Of a stretch of DNA of 5,170 bases, positions 1 to 5,170 are shown piece after piece. The number at the start of each line of letters is the position of its first letter. The first letter of the stretch is position 1. Source of the stretch: an uncultured Oscillospiraceae bacterium (GTDB taxonomy: Bacteria; Bacillota; Clostridia; Oscillospirales; Acutalibacteraceae). The stretch lies in NCBI GenBank assembly GCA_900552225.1, contig URYX01000139.1, positions 1 to 5,170 on the forward strand. The letters run 5' to 3'. A model generated the notes under the pieces. It had not been told where the DNA came from, did no database searches, and was given only the letters and a program-made list of their open reading frames with translations. The position numbers and the translations under genes were made by a program.

Positions 1-2651
<2,651 letters not shown>

Positions 2652-2653
2652 TC

Positions 2654-2683
2654 TTGACAAAGCGGGGAACCCTGTGGTAAAAT
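2654..2683 (+). promoter_or_regulatory. Strong sigma-A-type promoter ahead of rpsL
   Basis: A perfect -35 box TTGACA (2654-2659) is followed after 18 bases by TAAAAT (2678-2683), which differs from TATAAT at one position. A TGG directly before it (2675-2677) makes an extended -10 element. Transcription should start near 2689-2692, giving a leader of about 65 bases before rpsL. The -35 box begins two bases after the rpoC stop codon. The call rests on consensus match and position; the start site is inferred. Confidence 0.85.
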
Positions 2684-2698
2684 ACCAAATTGGGCTAT

Positions 2699-2720
2699 GC
2701 AGGCCTGTCCGCAGGCCTGT
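2699..2720 (+). promoter_or_regulatory. Leader hairpin made of a palindromic direct repeat
   Basis: GCAGGCCTGT occurs twice (2699-2708 and 2711-2720), separated by CC. Each copy contains the palindrome CAGGCCTG, so the two copies also pair with each other as an 8-bp stem (2700-2707 with 2712-2719) closed by the four-base loop TCCG. A G-U pair at 2699/2720 can extend it. It would lie about ten bases into the transcript from the promoter just upstream. Only TTT follows before AGACAT, so it is a poor fit to an intrinsic terminator. It could be a 5' stabilising hairpin, a weak attenuator or protein-binding RNA, or paired DNA operator sites. The structure is visible in the sequence; its role is unknown. 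Confidence 0.6.
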
Positions 2721-2741
2721 TTAGACATAAATATTTTATTG

Positions 2742-2749
2742 AGGAGGTG
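2742..2749 (+). promoter_or_regulatory. Ribosome binding site of rpsL, fixing a TTG start
   Basis: AGGAGGTG is an eight-base perfect complement to the usual 16S rRNA 3' end. It is followed by six bases and then the TTG at 2756; counting from the AGGAGG core, the spacing is eight bases. An in-frame TAG at 2753-2755 directly precedes the TTG, so the protein cannot begin upstream. The A/T-rich stretch before the site (about 2721-2740) should leave it unstructured. Confidence 0.9.
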
Positions 2750-2755
2750 TCATAG

Positions 2756-3184
2756 TTGCCTACGTTTAACCAGTTAGTGCGTAAGGGACGCGAAGTTCAG
2801 GAGAAGAAGGCGAAGGCGCCGGCTCTGCTGAAGGGTTGGAACTCCAAGAAGCGGATTGCCATCGATCAGAATTCTCCCCAGAAGCGCGGTGTGTGCACGG
2901 CGGTCAAGACGTCTACCCCGAAAAAGCCGAACTCGGCTCTTCGTAAGGTGGCCCGTGTCCGTCTGTCCAACGGCATCGAAGTAACTTCGTATATCCCGGG
3001 CGAGGGTCACAACCTGCAGGAGCACAGCGTGGTGCTGCTGCGCGGCGGACGTGTCAGGGATCTTCCCGGTGTCCGCTACCACATCATCCGCGGTACGCTC
3101 GATACGCAGGGCGTCGCCAAGAGAATGCAGGCGCGCTCCAAGTACGGAGCCAAGCGTCCGAAGGCCGGAGCGGCCAAAAAGTAA
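2756..3184 (+). CDS. rpsL: 30S ribosomal protein S12
   Basis: S12 sits at the decoding centre of the small subunit and helps control tRNA selection accuracy; it is also where streptomycin resistance mutations cluster. The 142-residue product starts with the typical MPTxNQLVRKGR from a TTG codon, supported by a strong Shine-Dalgarno and an in-frame stop just upstream. Residues about 27-40 form the extra loop seen in the Bacillus-type long S12 and missing from the shorter E. coli form. The conserved TPKKPNSALRK block (54-64) keeps Lys56, equivalent to E. coli Lys43. The second conserved loop reads RGGRVRDLPG (96-105), so residue 101, equivalent to E. coli Lys88, is arginine, encoded AGG. Asp102 is the position modified by RimO in E. 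coli. It is the first gene after the promoter at 2654 and probably leads an rpsL-rpsG-fusA transcript. Identity is certain; the effect of Arg101 is inferred. Confidence 0.98.
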   Translation: MPTFNQLVRKGREVQEKKAKAPALLKGWNSKKRIAIDQNSPQKRGVCTAVKTSTPKKPNSALRKVARVRLSNGIEVTSYIPGEGHNLQEHSVVLLRGGRVRDLPGVRYHIIRGTLDTQGVAKRMQARSKYGAKRPKAGAAKK

Positions 3185-3226
3185 TGACATTGTGAGCGGC
3201 TGAAAAAGCGGCTTTATATAGCGCTG

Positions 3227-3250
3227 CCCGCGTTTCCGAGGAGACGCGGG
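3227..3250 (+). promoter_or_regulatory. Intercistronic hairpin between rpsL and rpsG
   Basis: CCCGCGTTTC (3227-3236) pairs with GAGACGCGGG (3241-3250) over ten pairs, one of them U-G, closed by the four-base loop CGAG. The following bases are GGCGGGTATA rather than a T run, so it does not look like an intrinsic terminator. The repeated GCGGG at 3252-3256 could replace part of the 3' arm in an alternative fold. In E. coli, S7 represses its own operon by binding the rpsL-rpsG spacer; a similar role here is plausible from position only. Other options are an RNA-processing or stability element. Confidence 0.6.
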
Positions 3251-3307
3251 GGCGGGTATAGAGCTTCTTGTGAGGCTTGCGGAAGCGTGTCCACTTTCGA
3301 GTACCTG

Positions 3308-3316
3308 TGATATCAT
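3308..3316 (+). promoter_or_regulatory. Possible weak extended -10 promoter before rpsG
   Basis: TGATATCAT has the TGN extension followed by TATCAT, which matches four of six positions of TATAAT. The best -35 at a 17-base spacing is TGTCCA (3288-3293), with only three matches to TTGACA. A start about seven bases downstream would fall at about 3323, right at the Shine-Dalgarno, leaving a leader of only about 16 bases. It may be chance. Confidence 0.25.
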
Positions 3317-3323
3317 TTTTATG

Positions 3324-3330
3324 AAGGAGG
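3324..3330 (+). promoter_or_regulatory. Ribosome binding site of rpsG
   Basis: AAGGAGG lies eight bases before the ATG at 3339 and selects that start. The open frame extends upstream to a GTG at 3270, but that would add 23 residues unlike S7 and place the Shine-Dalgarno inside the gene. Confidence 0.9.
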
Positions 3331-3338
3331 GAAGTAGA

Positions 3339-3809
3339 ATGCCCAGAAGAGGTTCTATTCCGAAACGCGATGTGCTGCCGGACCCGGTATATAATTCCAA
3401 GCTGGTAACACGTCTGATCAACAACATCATGCTGGACGGTAAGAAGGGCGTGGCCCAGAAGATCGTCTACGACGCATTCGACATCGTTGCCGAGAAGACC
3501 GGCAAGGATGCTCTCGAGGTGTTTGAGCAGAGCATGGAGAACATCATGCCGCTGCTCGAGGTCAAGGCCCGCCGTGTCGGCGGTGCCACGTACCAGGTGC
3601 CGATCGAGGTTCGTCCCGATCGCCGCGTCACCCTCGGCTTGCGTTGGCTCACCACCTATTCGCGTGCCCGTTCCGAGCGTACCATGAAGGAGCGCCTTTC
3701 CGGCGAAATTCTGGATGCTCTGGCCGGCAACGGCGCTGCGGCGAAGAAGCGCGAGGATACGCACAAGATGGCGGAAGCCAACAAGGCGTTCGCGCATTTC
3801 CGCTGGTAA
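3339..3809 (+). CDS. rpsG: 30S ribosomal protein S7
   Basis: S7 is a primary 16S rRNA-binding protein that starts assembly of the 30S head and lines the E-site and mRNA exit path. From the ATG at 3339 the product is 156 residues, the same as the Bacillus protein. The N-terminus MPRRGSIPKRDVLPDP and the family signature starting DPVYNSKLVTRLINN (15-29) are present. The highly conserved core ARRVGGATYQVPIEVRP is at 77-93, and the C-terminus KKREDTHKMAEANKAFAHFRW is at 136-156, all in the expected order. The gene follows rpsL after an unusually long 154-base spacer and precedes fusA by 32 bases. In enterobacteria S7 is the autogenous repressor of this operon; whether that holds here is unknown. 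No truncation or missing conserved segment is visible. Confidence 0.98.
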   Translation: MPRRGSIPKRDVLPDPVYNSKLVTRLINNIMLDGKKGVAQKIVYDAFDIVAEKTGKDALEVFEQSMENIMPLLEVKARRVGGATYQVPIEVRPDRRVTLGLRWLTTYSRARSERTMKERLSGEILDALAGNGAAAKKREDTHKMAEANKAFAHFRW

Positions 3810-3826
3810 TGTGAGCGTCAGCCAAT

Positions 3827-3836
3827 AGGAGGGAGG
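3827..3836 (+). promoter_or_regulatory. Double ribosome binding site of fusA
   Basis: AGGAGGGAGG contains two overlapping Shine-Dalgarno cores: AGGAGG (3827-3832), nine bases from the ATG, and GGAGG (3832-3836), five bases from it. Both spacings are workable. Such redundancy suits a very highly translated gene. No promoter or hairpin fits in the 32-base gap, so fusA is probably cotranscribed with rpsG. Confidence 0.85.
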
Positions 3837-3841
3837 ATTTT

Positions 3842-5170
3842 ATGGCACGTCAAGTTTCTCTGGAAATGACCAGAAACATCGGCATCATGGCGCACATCGA
3901 TGCCGGTAAGACCACGACGACCGAGCGTATTCTGTATTACACCGGTATCAATCACAAGATCGGTGAAACGCATGAAGGCTCCGCGACGATGGACTGGATG
4001 GCGCAGGAGCAGGAGCGCGGTATTACGATTACGTCGGCTGCTACGACCTGCTTTTGGAAAAAGCACCGGATCAACATCATCGACACGCCGGGCCACGTGG
4101 ACTTCACGGTAGAGGTGCAGCGCTCGCTGCGCGTGCTGGACGGTTCCGTGACGGTGTTCTGCGCCAAGGGCGGTGTGGAGCCCCAGTCCGAGACCGTGTG
4201 GCGTCAGGCGGACGAGTATAAGGTGCCCCGTATGGCCTATGTCAACAAGATGGACATCATGGGTGCCGATTTCTACCGCGTGATTCATATGATGAAGGAC
4301 CGCCTGAAGTGCAACGCAGTTCCGATTCAGCTTCCGATCGGTGCCGAGGATACCTTCAAGGGAATCGTTGACCTGGTCGAAATGAAGGCCTATGTCTACT
4401 ACGATGACCTGGGCAAGGATATTCGTGTCGAGGAAATTCCCGATGACATGAAGGAACTGGCTCAGAAGTACCATGACGAGCTGATCGAGCATGTGGCTGA
4501 GCAGGATGACGCGCTGATGGAGAAGTATTTCTCCGGCGAGGAGCTGACGATCGAGGAGATCAAGGCCTGCATCCGCAAGTCCACCATTGCGAACAGCATG
4601 GTACCGGTGACCTGCGGCACCTCTTACCGCAACAAGGGTGTGCAGAAGCTGCTGGATGCCATCGTGGATTATATGCCGGCCCCGACGGATGTTCCGTCCA
4701 TCAAGGGAGTCAATCCCGATACCGAGGAAGAGGTCGAGCGTCATTCCTCCGATACGGAGCCGTTCGCGGCACTGGCATTCAAGATTGCGACCGACCCGTT
4801 TGTCGGCAAGCTGTGCTTCTTCCGCGTCTATTCCGGAACGCTGAATGCCGGTACGACGGTGTACAACTCCAGCAAGGATACGAACGAGCGTATCGGCCGT
4901 ATTCTGCAGATGCATGCCAACCATCGCCAGGATATCGAGACGGTGTACGCCGGCGATATCGCCGCCGCCGTGGGCCTGAAGAGCACCACGACCGGCAATA
5001 CGCTGTGCGATGAGAAATACCCGGTTATCCTGGAATCCATGAAGTTCCCGGAGCCGGTTATCCGCGTGGCCATTGAGCCCAAGACCAAGGCCGGCCAGGA
5101 GAAGATGGGCCTTGCGCTGGCCAAGCTGGCGGAGGAGGATCCGACCTTCCGTACCTACACGGACGAGGAG
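3842..5170 (+). CDS. fusA: Elongation factor G (3' end outside window)
   Basis: EF-G is the ribosomal GTPase that drives tRNA-mRNA translocation and, with RRF, ribosome recycling. The first 443 codons are present with no stop; full proteins are about 690 residues, so roughly 250 are missing. The GTPase motifs appear in order: P-loop AHIDAGKT (17-24), switch I RGITI (59-63, with Thr62), DTPGH (81-85, with catalytic His85), and NKMD (135-138). The G5 region reads CGTSYRNKG, where E. coli has CGSAFKNKG. Domain II follows at about residues 290-395, and domain III begins near MKFPEPVI (400-407). Phe88 and the Pro403/Pro405 region, sites of fusidic-acid resistance changes in other species, look wild type; the later resistance sites lie beyond the window. 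The MDWMAQEQERGITIT block and the position behind rpsG favour the canonical EF-G rather than an EF-G2 or tetracycline ribosomal-protection paralogue. tuf often follows but cannot be seen. Confidence 0.97.
   Translation, partial: MARQVSLEMTRNIGIMAHIDAGKTTTTERILYYTGINHKIGETHEGSATMDWMAQEQERGITITSAATTCFWKKHRINIIDTPGHVDFTVEVQRSLRVLDGSVTVFCAKGGVEPQSETVWRQADEYKVPRMAYVNKMDIMGADFYRVIHMMKDRLKCNAVPIQLPIGAEDTFKGIVDLVEMKAYVYYDDLGKDIRVEEIPDDMKELAQKYHDELIEHVAEQDDALMEKYFSGEELTIEEIKACIRKSTIANSMVPVTCGTSYRNKGVQKLLDAIVDYMPAPTDVPSIKGVNPDTEEEVERHSSDTEPFAALAFKIATDPFVGKLCFFRVYSGTLNAGTTVYNSSKDTNERIGRILQMHANHRQDIETVYAGDIAAAVGLKSTTTGNTLCDEKYPVILESMKFPEPVIRVAIEPKTKAGQEKMGLALAKLAEEDPTFRTYTDEE

Noticed and set aside
2699..2724. 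Intrinsic terminator for rpoC
   Set aside because: The stem is good but only three T residues follow before AGACAT, and it lies downstream of a strong promoter that starts a new transcript.
2721..2740. A second promoter in the A/T-rich stretch before rpsL (TATTTT at 2732-2737)
   Set aside because: No acceptable -35 lies 16-18 bases upstream (that place is within the GC-rich hairpin), and the start would fall at the Shine-Dalgarno.
3190..3220. Promoter TTGTGA (3190-3195) with TTTATA or TATATA (3213-3220)
   Set aside because: Both boxes are weak and the spacing is either 17 with a poor -10 or 19 with a fair one. It is not better than chance in an A/T-richer spacer.
3270..3338. Upstream GTG start for rpsG adding 23 residues
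   Set aside because: The added residues do not match S7, and the strong Shine-Dalgarno at 3324-3330 serves the ATG at 3339, which gives the family's usual 156-residue length.
2774..3797. Overlapping - strand open frames of 218 and 237 codons opposite rpsL and rpsG
   Set aside because: Both mirror conserved ribosomal protein genes and the spacer between them, overlap each other, and show no recognisable protein features. They are shadow frames.
3818..4924. A 368-codon open frame on the - strand opposite fusA
   Set aside because: It lies wholly antisense to a clear EF-G gene, has no recognisable domain, and is low-complexity in Leu/His/Arg, as expected from the complement of a GC-rich, third-position-biased gene.

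Overview
This is a housekeeping segment of a bacterial chromosome: the end of the RNA polymerase beta' gene followed by the str operon. All genes are on the + strand, in the order rpoC (3' part), rpsL, rpsG, fusA (5' part). I see no mobile element, CRISPR array, tRNA, rRNA or unknown protein gene, and no candidate for an undescribed system. The points of interest are in the short gaps between genes and in one residue of ribosomal protein S12.

The organism is most likely a GC-rich member of the Firmicutes, probably class Clostridia and perhaps near the Oscillospiraceae/Ruminococcaceae. Reasons: beta' lacks the large trigger-loop insertion of proteobacteria; S12 carries the Bacillus-type internal insertion of about 13 residues; S7 has the 156-residue Bacillus-like form; each gene has a strong AGGAGG-type Shine-Dalgarno; codon third positions are rich in G and C. 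The family-level placement is inference from memory of protein sequences, not a search.

Layout: rpoC enters at base 1 already in frame, with about 320 N-terminal residues missing, and stops at 2651. A 104-base gap follows, holding a near-consensus promoter that begins two bases after the rpoC stop, then a hairpin formed by two copies of a palindromic 10-mer, an A/T-rich stretch and the rpsL Shine-Dalgarno. rpsL (2756-3184) starts at TTG. A 154-base gap with a 10-bp hairpin and a weak promoter-like element leads to rpsG (3339-3809). Only 32 bases separate rpsG from fusA (3842 onward), which runs off the window end after 443 codons. The ybxF (L7Ae-family) gene found between rpoC and rpsL in Bacillus subtilis is absent.

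The genes serve transcription (beta') and translation (S12 at the decoding centre, S7 in the 30S head, EF-G for translocation). The likely arrangement is that the promoter after rpoC adds ribosomal-protein and EF-G transcription on top of any read-through from rpoBC, with the hairpins as candidate control points. The most notable residue is Arg101 of S12, which falls at the E. coli Lys88 position where Lys-to-Arg is a known streptomycin-resistance change.
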